DNA of 64,000 nt, from contig NZ_OZ244657.1 of NCBI RefSeq assembly GCF_965218685.1, positions 1,240,001 to 1,304,000 of the forward strand, written 5' to 3'. Position numbers and translations under genes: made by a program. Of the stretch, positions 50,858-59,995 are shown one piece after another; the first letter of the stretch is position 1; every line of letters begins with the position of its first letter. Below the pieces are notes generated by a model that saw only the letters and a list, made by a program, of their open reading frames with translations, ran no database searches and was not told where the DNA came from. The stretch is from Thalassobius sp965218685. Its GTDB lineage: Bacteria; Pseudomonadota; Alphaproteobacteria; Rhodobacterales; Rhodobacteraceae.

Positions 50858-51691
50858 TTAGTGCCGCCGTGCATCCGCCGGATAGACGCCCAGGATTTTG
50901 TGGTTGGCAGTGAAGTAATCCAGCTCTTCCAGTGCCAGTTTGACATTGGGATCATCGGGGTGCCCCTCGATATCCGCGTAGAACTGGGTGGCCGTGAAGG
51001 ACCCGCCAACCATATAGCTTTCCAGCTTGGTCATGTTGACGCCGTTGGTCGCAAAACCGCCCATCGCCTTGTACAGCGCGGCGGGGATATTGCGGACCTC
51101 GAAGACGAAGGTGGTGATCATTCCATCATCGCCGCGTCGCGAGTGATCGGCCTCGGGGCTCATCAGCAGGAAACGGGTGGTGTTGTTGCCGTGATCCTCG
51201 ATGTGGCGGGCCAGAACGTCCAGACCGTAGATTTCACCTGCCAGTTCGCTGGCCAGGGCCGCCAGTGTCGGATCGCCGATTTCAGACACCTGCCGGGCCG
51301 AACCCGCCGTATCCGCGCCCACGCGGCGGTGGATGCCATGTTCACGCAGGAATTCGTGGCACTGGCCCAGCAGCACGGTATGGCTCATGGCGGTGTCGAT
51401 CTGGTCCAGCTTGACCCCGGGCAGGGCCAGCAAGTTGATGTGCACGCGGACAAAGTGTTCTTCGATGATGTTCAAACCGGATTCGGGCAGCAAAGAGTGG
51501 ATGTCCGCTACCCGCCCATAGGTCGAGTTCTCCACCGGCAGCATGGCCAGATCTGCCTCGCCATTCTTCACGGCATCAATCGCATCCTCGAATGTGCGGC
51601 AGGGCAGGGCCTCCATATCGGGACGGGCCTGACGGCAAGCTTGGTGCGAATAAGCGCCCGGTTCGCCCTGAAATGCGATGCGATTGGTCAT
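50858..51691 (-). CDS. pheA: Prephenate dehydratase
   Basis: A 277-residue monofunctional enzyme converting prephenate to phenylpyruvate for phenylalanine synthesis. It starts IAFQGEPGAYSHQA; the catalytic region includes VENSTYGRV and AGSARQVSE (usually DTAGSA), and NNTTRFLLM is the PDT signature. A C-terminal ACT domain (about 190-270) has AALYKA in place of GALV and KLESYMVGG in place of the Phe-binding ESRP motif, so feedback control may differ. ATG 51691. Divergent from a cytochrome c gene. Confidence 0.94.
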   Translation of the reverse strand: MTNRIAFQGEPGAYSHQACRQARPDMEALPCRTFEDAIDAVKNGEADLAMLPVENSTYGRVADIHSLLPESGLNIIEEHFVRVHINLLALPGVKLDQIDTAMSHTVLLGQCHEFLREHGIHRRVGADTAGSARQVSEIGDPTLAALASELAGEIYGLDVLARHIEDHGNNTTRFLLMSPEADHSRRGDDGMITTFVFEVRNIPAALYKAMGGFATNGVNMTKLESYMVGGSFTATQFYADIEGHPDDPNVKLALEELDYFTANHKILGVYPADARRH

Positions 51692-51813
51692 TTTTCGTGT
51701 ATTCCTGTCGTTTTTCTGCCCCAAGGGCGTTTGGTCGCGGAAACTACACCTTGCGTAAGACAAGTGGAAGCGGATAGATACGCGCCGACAGACACGTAAT
51801 AGACGGGCGAACC

Positions 51814-52338
51814 ATGTTTGACACGATGACCCTTACCAAAGTCGGCGGCGCGCTCTGCGGCTCTCTGCTTGTTTTTCTTCTGGGCAACTGGGCGGCGGAA
51901 TCGCTGTACCACGTCGGCGGCGACGGCCACGGCGATCATGCACAGCAAGCTTATGTGATCGACACCGGCGAAGAAGAATCGCAGAGCGGTGCAGAAGAAG
52001 AAGGTCCCGCCTTCGCTGACCTGCTGGCAGCAGCTGACCTGGAAAAAGGCGCCAAGGTGTTCGGCAAGTGTAAAGCATGCCACAAGCTGGAGCCCGGCGT
52101 GAACGCGACCGGCCCCTCGCTGTACGGCGTTGTTGATCGCGCCGTGGGTACCGAGGCTGGCTTTGGCTACTCGGGCAAAATGGCTGCTGTGGCCGAGACC
52201 TGGACCGCAGACAACCTGAACGCATTCCTGGAAAAACCCAAGGCGTTCGCCCCCGGCACCGCGATGTCCTTCGCGGGCCTGAAGAAAGAACAAGATCGCG
52301 CCAACGTAATCGCGTATCTGGACAGCCTGGACGATTGA
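51814..52338 (+). CDS. Membrane-anchored cytochrome c (CycM/c552-like)
   Basis: A 174-residue c-type cytochrome with an uncleaved N-terminal membrane anchor (about 8-30), an acidic linker (TGEEESQSGAEEEG) and a periplasmic class I cytochrome domain. Haem attachment is CKACH (Cys86, Cys89, His90), with Met151 in GTAMSF as sixth ligand. Such proteins shuttle electrons between the bc1 complex and the aa3 oxidase. A terminator follows, so it is monocistronic. Confidence 0.93.
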   Translation: MFDTMTLTKVGGALCGSLLVFLLGNWAAESLYHVGGDGHGDHAQQAYVIDTGEEESQSGAEEEGPAFADLLAAADLEKGAKVFGKCKACHKLEPGVNATGPSLYGVVDRAVGTEAGFGYSGKMAAVAETWTADNLNAFLEKPKAFAPGTAMSFAGLKKEQDRANVIAYLDSLDD

Positions 52339-52361
52339 TCCCCGGTTTATCCGAAAGATCA

Positions 52362-52394
52362 GGGCCGCTACCCGTCGGGTGGCGGCCTTTTTGC
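52362..52394 (+). terminator. Terminator of the cytochrome c gene
   Basis: Stem GGCCGC plus ACCC pairing with GGGT and GCGGCC (52363-52373 with 52377-52387, one mismatch), then CTTTTTG, 24 bp after the stop. Confidence 0.85.
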
Positions 52395-52525
52395 TGCGCG
52401 ACCGGTCGCAAATGCACAAATCCCGGTGATTGGGGAATTCGCCGCTTGAACATGGTCATCGCCCCCCATTAGCTTATATCCAAGCAAGAACCCGGCAGGG
52501 CGGCTCGACCAGGAGGAAAAGGCAT

Positions 52526-54457
52526 TTGAAACCCCATCGGACCCGTGCGCAGGCGCGCCCATTTCCCTTTGTGGCTTGGATTTCAACGCTGGCTGTGACC
52601 TTTGGGGCGCTGATGCTGGCCTTGCCCGCGCTGGCCGAGGACGAGAAGATTATCCGCTCTCATGGCTATTCCTATTTCGGGGATCTGACCTATCCGGCGG
52701 ATTTCCCGCATTTCAGCTATGTGAACCCTGACGCCCCCAAAGGCGGCGAGATCGCCCTGTGGGCGCCCGGCACCTTCGATTCGATGAACCCCTACAGCCG
52801 CAAGGGCCGCGCGGGTCGGTACAGCTGGATGGTTTATGAAAGCCTGCTGGGCGAGATGCCTGCCTCGGGTGGTGGTGCCCCTGCCGATGTCTATGGCGAG
52901 ATGTACGGTCTGCTGGCAGAACGTCTGGAATATGATGAAGGCAAGAACTGGGTGATTTTCTATATGCGCCCCGAGGCCCGATTCTCGGACGGGGTGCCCG
53001 TGACGGCGCATGATGTTGTGTTCAGCCATAACCTGCTGCTGGAACAAGGTCTGCCGTCCTATGCGCAGGCGGTGAAGAAACGGGTCCTGTCCTCCGAAGC
53101 ATTGGACGACCACACGGTCAAATTCACTTTCGCCCCTGGCATTTCCCGTCGCAGCCTGATTGATCAGGTCGGCAGCGTGCCTGTCTGGCCGCGTCATTGG
53201 TACGAAGAAACCGGCGCCCGCCTGGATGAACCGCGCCTGGACGCCGCGCTGGGTTCGGGGCCCTACGTGTTGGACAGTTACGAGGTGAACCGCCGAATCG
53301 TCTACAAGCGGAACCCGGATTACTGGGGCTGGCACCTGCCGATCAACAAGGGGCGCCACAACTTTGATTCGATTCGTATCGAATACTTCGGCGACGATTC
53401 CGCCGCGTTCGAGGCCTTCAAGGCGGGCGAATACACCTTCCGCGCTGAAGGAAACTCCAAACAATGGGCGACCGGATACCAGTTCCCGGCCGTCGACAAA
53501 AAATGGGTCAAGCTAGAGACACTGCCGGACGGCACCCCGCCCACGCCCACTGGCATCGTGTTCAATCTGGGCCGCGAGGTGCTGAAGGACAAGCGCGTCC
53601 GCGAGGCAATTTCGCTGGGCTATAACTTCGAATGGACCAACCAGTCGCTGCAATTCGGGTTGTTCAAACAGCGCCACTCGTTCGTGCAAGGCTCGCATCT
53701 AGAGGCCAAAGGCGCCCCTGAAGGGGCCGAACTTGAGCTGCTGAAATCCTTCGGAGATCTGGCGCCGGCCGATCTGCTGACCGAACCGGCGGTGATGGCG
53801 CATAGCTCGAAACCTGACCGTCTGAACGACCGCCGCAACCTGCGCAAGGCGATGAAATTGCTGGATGCAGCGGGCTGGCCTGTGGGCAGCGACGGTAAAC
53901 GCCGCAACGCGGACGGAGAGCTGCTGACCATCAACTTCCCCATTGCCTCCAGCGGGTCCGCGACGCTTGAGGCCGTGGTGGAAACCTTCACTCAGAACCT
54001 GCAGGCCATGGGCATCGACGCCAAGTTTGAAAAGATCGACCCGGCGCAGTTCACCCTGCGGACCCGCGAACGGGACTATGATCTGGTGTTCGACAGCTAT
54101 CGCACTTTCCTGGACACCGGCACCGGGCTGCACCAGATGTATGGCTCGTCCGAAGCGGCCTTCAGCCTGTTCAACCCCGCCGGTCTGGCCAGTCCGCTGG
54201 TGGATGCGATCATTGATTATTCGCTGGAAACCACCACCGCCGAGGATCGCGACACCGCGCTGATGGCCCTGGACCGCGTCCTGCGTTACGAGCGGATCAT
54301 GATCCCCGTCTGGTACAACGACAGCAGCTGGGTCGCTTATTGGGACCAATACGAACACCCGGCCGAGCTGCCGACCTATGCTTTGGGCGTCTTGGATTTC
54401 TGGTGGTACAACGCTGACAAGGCCGCTGCTTTGAAAGCAGCAGGCGCGCTGAGGTAA
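52526..54457 (+). CDS. yejA: Peptide ABC transporter substrate-binding protein (YejA-like)
   Basis: A 643-residue family 5 solute-binding protein with a Sec signal peptide (hydrophobic core about 13-30, cut near LPALA). The sequence IIRSHGYSYFGDLTYPADF is typical of the YejA/microcin-C group. It captures oligopeptides or microcin C-like compounds in the periplasm. The start is TTG 52526, chosen because AGGAGG lies 9 nt before it and the signal peptide begins there; the in-frame ATG at 52430 lacks a ribosome site. First gene of yejABEF. Confidence 0.9.
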   Translation: MKPHRTRAQARPFPFVAWISTLAVTFGALMLALPALAEDEKIIRSHGYSYFGDLTYPADFPHFSYVNPDAPKGGEIALWAPGTFDSMNPYSRKGRAGRYSWMVYESLLGEMPASGGGAPADVYGEMYGLLAERLEYDEGKNWVIFYMRPEARFSDGVPVTAHDVVFSHNLLLEQGLPSYAQAVKKRVLSSEALDDHTVKFTFAPGISRRSLIDQVGSVPVWPRHWYEETGARLDEPRLDAALGSGPYVLDSYEVNRRIVYKRNPDYWGWHLPINKGRHNFDSIRIEYFGDDSAAFEAFKAGEYTFRAEGNSKQWATGYQFPAVDKKWVKLETLPDGTPPTPTGIVFNLGREVLKDKRVREAISLGYNFEWTNQSLQFGLFKQRHSFVQGSHLEAKGAPEGAELELLKSFGDLAPADLLTEPAVMAHSSKPDRLNDRRNLRKAMKLLDAAGWPVGSDGKRRNADGELLTINFPIASSGSATLEAVVETFTQNLQAMGIDAKFEKIDPAQFTLRTRERDYDLVFDSYRTFLDTGTGLHQMYGSSEAAFSLFNPAGLASPLVDAIIDYSLETTTAEDRDTALMALDRVLRYERIMIPVWYNDSSWVAYWDQYEHPAELPTYALGVLDFWWYNADKAAALKAAGALR

Positions 54458-54464
54458 CCGCCGC

Positions 54465-55550
54465 ATGGGCGCCTATATTCTAAGACGACTGTTGCTGATC
54501 ATCCCTACGCTGGTCGGCATCATGATCATCAACTTTGCCCTTGTGCAATTCGTCCCTGGCGGCCCGATCGAGCAGGTGATCGCTCAGATGCAGGGGCAGG
54601 GCGACGTGTTCGAGGGCTTCAGTGGCTCGGGCGAGGACGCAGGTGCGACCACCCCCACAGGGGATGAGCAATATATCGGCGCGCGTGGCCTGCCGCCCGA
54701 ATTTATCGAACAGCTGGAAAAAGAGTTCGGCTTCGACAAGCCGCCCCTGACGCGTTTTCTGAATATGATGGGGAACTATCTGCGGCTTGATTTCGGTGAG
54801 AGCTATTTCAGGTCCATCAGCGTCACCGATCTGGTGGTCGAAAAACTGCCGGTGTCGATCACTCTGGGCCTGTGGTCCACGCTGATCGCCTATCTGGTTT
54901 CAATCCCGCTGGGCATCCGCAAAGCGATGAAGGACGGCAGCCCTTTTGATACATGGACCAGCGGGTTGATCATCGTCGCCTATGCCATCCCCGGCTTTCT
55001 ATTCGCGATCCTGCTGCTGGTGCTGCTGGCGGGTGGGTCATACTGGCAGATATTCCCGCTCAGGGGGCTGACCTCGGACAACTTCGATCAGCTTAGCTGG
55101 CTGGGGAAGATCGGGGATTATTTCTGGCATATCGCGCTGCCTGTAATTGCCTCGACCATCTCGGCCTTTGCGACGCTGACTTTGCTGACGAAGAACTCAT
55201 TTTTGGACGAGATCAAGAAGCACTACGTGATGACCGCCCGCGCAAAGGGGCTGACAGAAAACCGTGTGTTGTATGGACATGTCTTCCGCAACGCGATGCT
55301 GATCGTGATTGCGGGCTTTCCGGCCGTGTTCATCGGCGTTTTCTTTGGCGGCTCGCTGATTATCGAGACGATCTTTAGCCTGGATGGTCTGGGCCGACTG
55401 GGGTTCGAGGCCGCCGTCGCCCGCGATTACCCGGTGATTTTCGGCACGCTGTTCATCTTTGGCCTGATCGGGCTGGTCGTCGGCATCCTGTCGGACCTGA
55501 TGTACGTGATCGTCGATCCGCGCATAGATTTCGAACGGAGGGAAGGCTGA
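54465..55550 (+). CDS. yejB: Peptide ABC transporter permease YejB
   Basis: A 361-residue DppB-type inner-membrane permease with about six membrane segments. MGAYILRRLLLIIPTLVGIM is the usual N terminus, and the permease EAA-like loop TARAKGLTENRVLYGHVFRN is present. An extra acidic loop (about 45-75), as in YejB, lies in the first periplasmic region. It starts 7 bp after yejA and overlaps yejE by one base (TGATG). Confidence 0.94.
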   Translation: MGAYILRRLLLIIPTLVGIMIINFALVQFVPGGPIEQVIAQMQGQGDVFEGFSGSGEDAGATTPTGDEQYIGARGLPPEFIEQLEKEFGFDKPPLTRFLNMMGNYLRLDFGESYFRSISVTDLVVEKLPVSITLGLWSTLIAYLVSIPLGIRKAMKDGSPFDTWTSGLIIVAYAIPGFLFAILLLVLLAGGSYWQIFPLRGLTSDNFDQLSWLGKIGDYFWHIALPVIASTISAFATLTLLTKNSFLDEIKKHYVMTARAKGLTENRVLYGHVFRNAMLIVIAGFPAVFIGVFFGGSLIIETIFSLDGLGRLGFEAAVARDYPVIFGTLFIFGLIGLVVGILSDLMYVIVDPRIDFERREG

Positions 55551-56662
55551 TGGCTCTGTCCCCTCTCAATCAACGCCGCTGGAACAACTTCAAGCGTAAC
55601 CGCCGGGCGTTTTGGTCGTTGATCATCTTCTCGGTGCTGTTCGGCATTTCGTTGGTGTCTGAATTCATCGCCAACGACAAACCGATCCTTGTGAAATATC
55701 AGGGCGAATACTTTACGCCGATCTTCAAGTTTTATCCCGAAACGGCGTTTGGCGGGGATTTCCAGACCGAGGCCGCCTATCGCGATCCCGAGGTGCAATG
55801 CTTGATCAAGTCCGGCGGTTTGGAGGATTGCTTTGACGACCCCGAGGAAATCATCGAGGCGATCGACCGTGGCAGCCTGCAAGAAAGTCTGGAACATTTC
55901 CAGGAAGGTTGGGCCATCTGGCCGATCATTCCATATGCTTATGACACCACCGTCGACCGCCCCGGCGCAGCGCCTCTGCCGCCCAACGGCCAGAACTGGC
56001 TGGGTACGGATGACACGAAACGCGATGTGGTCGCGCGGGTGCTTTATGGTTTCCGTCTGTCCATCCTGTTCACCCTGATCGTGACCACTCTGGCTTCGGT
56101 TGTGGGCGTGATTGCGGGGGCATTGCAGGGCTATTTCGGCGGCTGGCTGGACCTTATTTTCCAGCGTGTGATCGAGATTTGGGGGGCGACGCCGTCGCTG
56201 TACGTCATCATCATTCTGTTCGCCATTCTGGGGCGCAGTTTCTGGCTGCTTGTATTTATCACGGTGCTGTTCGGCTGGACGGCCCTTGTGGGGGTGGTCA
56301 GGGCCGAATTCCTGCGCGCCCGGAACCTAGAATATGTTCGCGCGGCCAAGGCGCTTGGCGTCAGCAATGCCACGATCATGTTCCGCCACATGCTGCCCAA
56401 CGCGATGGTGGCCACGGTGACCATGCTGCCCTTTATCGTGACCGGCACGATTGCCACGCTGGCCAGCCTTGATTTTCTGGGCTTTGGCCTGCCGTCCTCG
56501 GCGCCGTCATTGGGCGAGCTGACCTTGCAAGCCAAACAAAACCTTCAAGCGCCCTGGCTGGCCTTTACTGCATTCACTGTCTTTGCGGTGATGCTGTCCC
56601 TGCTGGTGTTCATCTTCGAAGGCGTCCGCGACGCTTTTGATCCCAGGAAGACGTTTCAATGA
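55550..56662 (+). CDS. yejE: Peptide ABC transporter permease YejE
   Basis: A 370-residue DppC-type permease. The N-terminal SPLNQRRWNNFKRNRRAFWS is family-like; a large periplasmic domain (about 45-150) follows TM1, and the EAA loop is RAKALGV-like (VRAAKALGVSNATIMFRHMLPN). It pairs with YejB to form the membrane channel. Start and stop overlap both neighbours (TGATG and ATGA), showing tight translational coupling. Confidence 0.94.
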   Translation: MALSPLNQRRWNNFKRNRRAFWSLIIFSVLFGISLVSEFIANDKPILVKYQGEYFTPIFKFYPETAFGGDFQTEAAYRDPEVQCLIKSGGLEDCFDDPEEIIEAIDRGSLQESLEHFQEGWAIWPIIPYAYDTTVDRPGAAPLPPNGQNWLGTDDTKRDVVARVLYGFRLSILFTLIVTTLASVVGVIAGALQGYFGGWLDLIFQRVIEIWGATPSLYVIIILFAILGRSFWLLVFITVLFGWTALVGVVRAEFLRARNLEYVRAAKALGVSNATIMFRHMLPNAMVATVTMLPFIVTGTIATLASLDFLGFGLPSSAPSLGELTLQAKQNLQAPWLAFTAFTVFAVMLSLLVFIFEGVRDAFDPRKTFQ

Positions 56663-58242
56663 GCATTCTCAAGGTCAAGGACCTGAAGGTCAGCTTTCGT
56701 CAGGACGGGCGGACCAACATGGCCGTCAAAGGTGTTAGTTTCACCGTCGATCGCGGGGAAACCGTTGCCTTGGTGGGGGAAAGCGGCTCGGGGAAATCCG
56801 TCACCGCGCTGTCCACCGTGTCGCTGCTGGGCGATGCCGCACAGGTCGAAGGCTCGGTTACCTATGACGGGCAGGAAATGATCGGTGCTTCGGACAAGTT
56901 GCTGCGCAAGGTGCGGGGCAATGACATCAGTTTCATTTTCCAGGAACCGATGACCAGCCTGAACCCGCTGCACACCATTGAACGTCAGCTGGCCGAAAGC
57001 ATTGCCTTGCATCAGGGGTTAGCAGGCGGCGCGGCCCGTGCCCGCATTTTGGAGCTGTTGGACAAGGTCGGCATCCGTGACGCCGAAAGCCGCCTGGGGG
57101 CCTATCCGCATCAGCTGTCTGGTGGGCAGCGGCAGCGCGTGATGATCGCGATGGCTCTGGCGAACAAACCCGATGTGCTGATCGCGGACGAACCGACCAC
57201 CGCGCTGGACGTGACCATTCAGGCACAGATTCTGGAACTGCTGGCCGAGCTAAAAGCCAGCGAGGATATGGGCCTTTTGTTCATCACCCATGATTTGGGC
57301 ATCGTCAAACGCATCGCCGACAAGGTTTGCGTGATGAAGGATGGCGAGATCGTCGAGGCGGGTCCCACGGCCGAGATTTTCGCCAACCCACAGCATCCCT
57401 ATACGCAAAAACTGCTTTCTGCCCGTGCAGCGGGCCAGCCCGGCACCGTTCCTGCCGACGCGGCGGAACTTGTCAGCGCAGATCAACTGCGTGTGTGGTT
57501 CCCCATTCAGCGCGGGTTCTTCAAGAAGACGGTTGGCCATGTGAAAGCCGTGAACGAGGCAACGATTAGTGTGCGTGCGGGCGAAACGCTTGGAATCGTT
57601 GGGGAAAGCGGGTCTGGCAAGACGACTTTGGCGCTGGCGATCATGCGACTGATCGGGTCCGAGGGGGACATTCGTTTCGACGGTCAGGACATTCGCGAAT
57701 GGTCTACACGCGAATTGCGGGCGCTGCGCAAGGACATGCAGATCGTGTTTCAGGACCCGTTCGGCAGCCTGTCTCCGCGCATGACCTGCGAACAGATCAT
57801 CGCCGAGGGTCTGGGCGTGCATGGCGTCGAACCGGGGCGCAGTCCCCGCGATTTGGTGGCCGAGGTGATGGTCGAGGTCGGCCTGGACCCCGCAACGATG
57901 CACCGTTATCCGCATGAATTCTCGGGCGGGCAACGCCAAAGGATTGCGATCGCGCGGGCCATGGTACTGCGGCCTCGCCTCGTGGTTCTGGACGAGCCGA
58001 CAAGCGCGCTGGATATGACCGTGCAAGTGCAGATCGTCGAGCTGCTTCGCGATCTTCAGGCGAAATACGGGCTGGCCTATCTGTTCATCAGCCACGACCT
58101 GAACGTCGTGCGCGCCATGAGCCATAAAATGATCGTAATGCGTCAGGGCGACGTGATTGAAGCCGGGGATGCGCAGGAAATATTTGCCAATCCGGGCATG
58201 GAATACACCAAGGCGCTGCTGGCCGCAGCGGACCTGGAATGA
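56659..58242 (+). CDS. yejF: Peptide ABC transporter ATP-binding protein YejF (two ABC domains)
   Basis: A 527-residue double ATPase energising YejABE. Domain 1: Walker A GESGSGKS, signature LSGGQRQRVMIAMAL, Walker B VLIADEPTTALD. Domain 2: GESGSGKTT, FSGGQRQRIAIARAM and LVVLDEPTSALDM. Each is followed by a oligopeptide-transport-like C-terminal stretch (HPYTQKLL, GMEYTKALL). Overlaps yejE and the following DUF1491 gene by 4 bp each. Confidence 0.95.
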   Translation: MSILKVKDLKVSFRQDGRTNMAVKGVSFTVDRGETVALVGESGSGKSVTALSTVSLLGDAAQVEGSVTYDGQEMIGASDKLLRKVRGNDISFIFQEPMTSLNPLHTIERQLAESIALHQGLAGGAARARILELLDKVGIRDAESRLGAYPHQLSGGQRQRVMIAMALANKPDVLIADEPTTALDVTIQAQILELLAELKASEDMGLLFITHDLGIVKRIADKVCVMKDGEIVEAGPTAEIFANPQHPYTQKLLSARAAGQPGTVPADAAELVSADQLRVWFPIQRGFFKKTVGHVKAVNEATISVRAGETLGIVGESGSGKTTLALAIMRLIGSEGDIRFDGQDIREWSTRELRALRKDMQIVFQDPFGSLSPRMTCEQIIAEGLGVHGVEPGRSPRDLVAEVMVEVGLDPATMHRYPHEFSGGQRQRIAIARAMVLRPRLVVLDEPTSALDMTVQVQIVELLRDLQAKYGLAYLFISHDLNVVRAMSHKMIVMRQGDVIEAGDAQEIFANPGMEYTKALLAAADLE

Positions 58243-58571
58243 GCGATCGCCTGACCGCCCGGTTCTGGGTTGATGCTTATCTGACGCGCTTGCGCCTTTA
58301 CGATATTCCCGCCTTCGTGGTGGCCCATGGGGACGATCACGCGGGGGCGGTTCTGGTCAAACTGAACACTCTTGACGGGCAAGCGCGCGTGTTCCAGCGC
58401 TCGTTTGACCTGATGAGTGGCGCGCGCAGCTGGGTCCCGCTTAGCGAAGGCGAGGAACGCGACGTCGACGCCGCCATCACCCGTCAGCGCGACTTTGATC
58501 CTGATCTTTGGGTGATCGAAGTCGAGGATGGACAAGGTCGGCATCTGCTGGATGAACCAGGGCTGGCATAA
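58239..58571 (+). CDS. DUF1491 family protein
   Basis: A 110-residue cytosolic protein of DUF1491, common in Alphaproteobacteria and uncharacterised. Conserved features seen: RFWVDAYLTRLRLYDIPAFV, GDDHAGAVLVKLN and RQRDFDPDLWVIEVED. It overlaps yejF by 4 bp (ATGA) and precedes recO by 27 bp, so it is carried on the yej transcript although a functional link is not obvious. Confidence 0.9.
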   Translation: MSDRLTARFWVDAYLTRLRLYDIPAFVVAHGDDHAGAVLVKLNTLDGQARVFQRSFDLMSGARSWVPLSEGEERDVDAAITRQRDFDPDLWVIEVEDGQGRHLLDEPGLA

Positions 58572-58598
58572 CGCCCAAGCCCAAGGGATACTGACGTC

Positions 58599-59327
58599 AT
58601 GGAATGGCGAGATCAGGGCATATTGCTGGGCGTGCGCCGGCATGGGGAAAACGCGGCCATCTTGGACGTGTTCACGCCCGAGCGTGGCCGCCATCTGGGT
58701 GTGATGCGCGGGGCGACCAGCCGTAAGATCGCGCCAATATTGCAGCCGGGCGCTCAGCTGGATTTGCGCTGGCGGGCGCGGCTGGAAGACCACATGGGCA
58801 GTTTCACGGTCGAGCCTGTCCGGTCGCGTTCAGCCATGGCGCTGGGGGACCGGCTGTCGCTGGCAGGGTTGAATGCAGTGGCCGCGATGTTGATGTTTTT
58901 GCTGCCCGAACGCGAGGCCCATACCCCGCTGTACCAGCGCACCGAAGCATTGCTGGATATCCTGGACGAAGTAGACGTCTGGCCGCTGGCCTATCTGAAA
59001 TGGGAAATGGCGGTGCTCGAAGAGCTGGGCTTTGGGCTGGATCTGCGCAAGTGCGCCGTTACCGGCAGCCGCGAGGATCTGGCCTATGTCTCGCCTAAAA
59101 CCGGGCGGGCCGTGTCACGTGACGCGGCAGGCGAATGGGCCGACAGGCTGTTGCCGCTGCCGCTGTGCATGCTGGGGCAGGGCGGGGCGTCAGATGGCGA
59201 GATCGCAGAGGGGCTGAAGACGACGGGCTATTTCCTGTCGCAGAAGCTGGCTGTGACACTGGGAAACAAACCCCTGCCTGAAGCCCGTCAGCGGTTCATG
59301 GATCTGTTTATGCGCCGATTAGCGTAG
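58599..59327 (+). CDS. recO: DNA repair protein RecO
   Basis: A 242-residue recombination mediator: an N-terminal OB fold (MEWRDQGILLGVRRHGENAAIL) and a helical C-terminal domain (KWEMAVLEELGFGLDLRKCAVTG). The zinc-binding cysteines found in some RecO proteins are reduced to isolated Cys here. With RecR it loads RecA onto SSB-coated DNA. It is the last gene of the yej-led operon and overlaps the convergent tetR gene by 9 bp. Confidence 0.95.
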   Translation: MEWRDQGILLGVRRHGENAAILDVFTPERGRHLGVMRGATSRKIAPILQPGAQLDLRWRARLEDHMGSFTVEPVRSRSAMALGDRLSLAGLNAVAAMLMFLLPEREAHTPLYQRTEALLDILDEVDVWPLAYLKWEMAVLEELGFGLDLRKCAVTGSREDLAYVSPKTGRAVSRDAAGEWADRLLPLPLCMLGQGGASDGEIAEGLKTTGYFLSQKLAVTLGNKPLPEARQRFMDLFMRRLA

Positions 59328-59876
59328 CGCCAGCACCAGATCGACAAGCGAGCCCATCGCGCTGGCATTGTCGCCCTGATCGCGAGCGGCCAGATATTCC
59401 ATCCCGATATCTGCGGCATATATGATGCGTGCCCATTCGGGGTTGGTTATCCCGGTTTCGGACAGCAGAGTTTCCAGAACGTTCAGACGATCGTGGTCCA
59501 CCTCGGCTAGACGCTCGGCGACCAGCGGGTTGGCGCGGGCCCAGGCGCGGATCGCGGCATCCAGCTTTAGCCCGCCCAAAGACTCGGGGCGATGTGAGGT
59601 CACGATCTGGCTAAGCTTGCGCAGCTTGGCGGTCGGGGTCGGTTCCGCCTCCATTTCATCGGGAATGTGGCTGACGGCCTGCTGGGCCCAAAGGTCCAGC
59701 ATCGCCCCGTGATAGGTCGGAACATCCGCGAAATGCCAATAGAACGAGCCCTTGGTGGTGCCCAGACGGCGCGCCAAAGGTTCGGCTTTCAACGCGTCCG
59801 GGCCATCCTCGGCCAGAGCGGTGAAACCGGCAAGCAGCCAGTCGGTCTTGGAAAGGCGCGGTTTTTTCTGCGACAT
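59319..59876 (-). CDS. TetR/AcrR family transcriptional regulator
   Basis: A 185-residue regulator with an N-terminal TetR helix-turn-helix (about 8-55, LKAEPLARRLGTTKGSFYWHF) and a helical ligand domain. ATG 59876 (MSQKKPRLSKTDWLL) is preferred; the frame extends upstream but without family sequence. It lies 119 bp downstream of the dehalogenase fusion gene on the same strand, so it may be co-transcribed and regulate that locus; direct evidence is lacking. Its natural ligand is unknown. Confidence 0.9.
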   Translation of the reverse strand: MSQKKPRLSKTDWLLAGFTALAEDGPDALKAEPLARRLGTTKGSFYWHFADVPTYHGAMLDLWAQQAVSHIPDEMEAEPTPTAKLRKLSQIVTSHRPESLGGLKLDAAIRAWARANPLVAERLAEVDHDRLNVLETLLSETGITNPEWARIIYAADIGMEYLAARDQGDNASAMGSLVDLVLALR

Positions 59877-59995
59877 GAGTCCTCGGATAAGCCGAGTCTG
59901 TTTATTTCGCAAACGCAGAAAAAGCTTGTGGCGGATTTGTCGCTGGGGGTGTGGGAATCCTGCCCAAATCCCCGGCGAATCGCGCGGTTTCAGCG

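Noticed and set aside
52430..52525. Upstream ATG start for yejA
   Set aside because: It would place 32 non-hydrophobic residues before the signal peptide and bypass the AGGAGG that serves TTG 52526.
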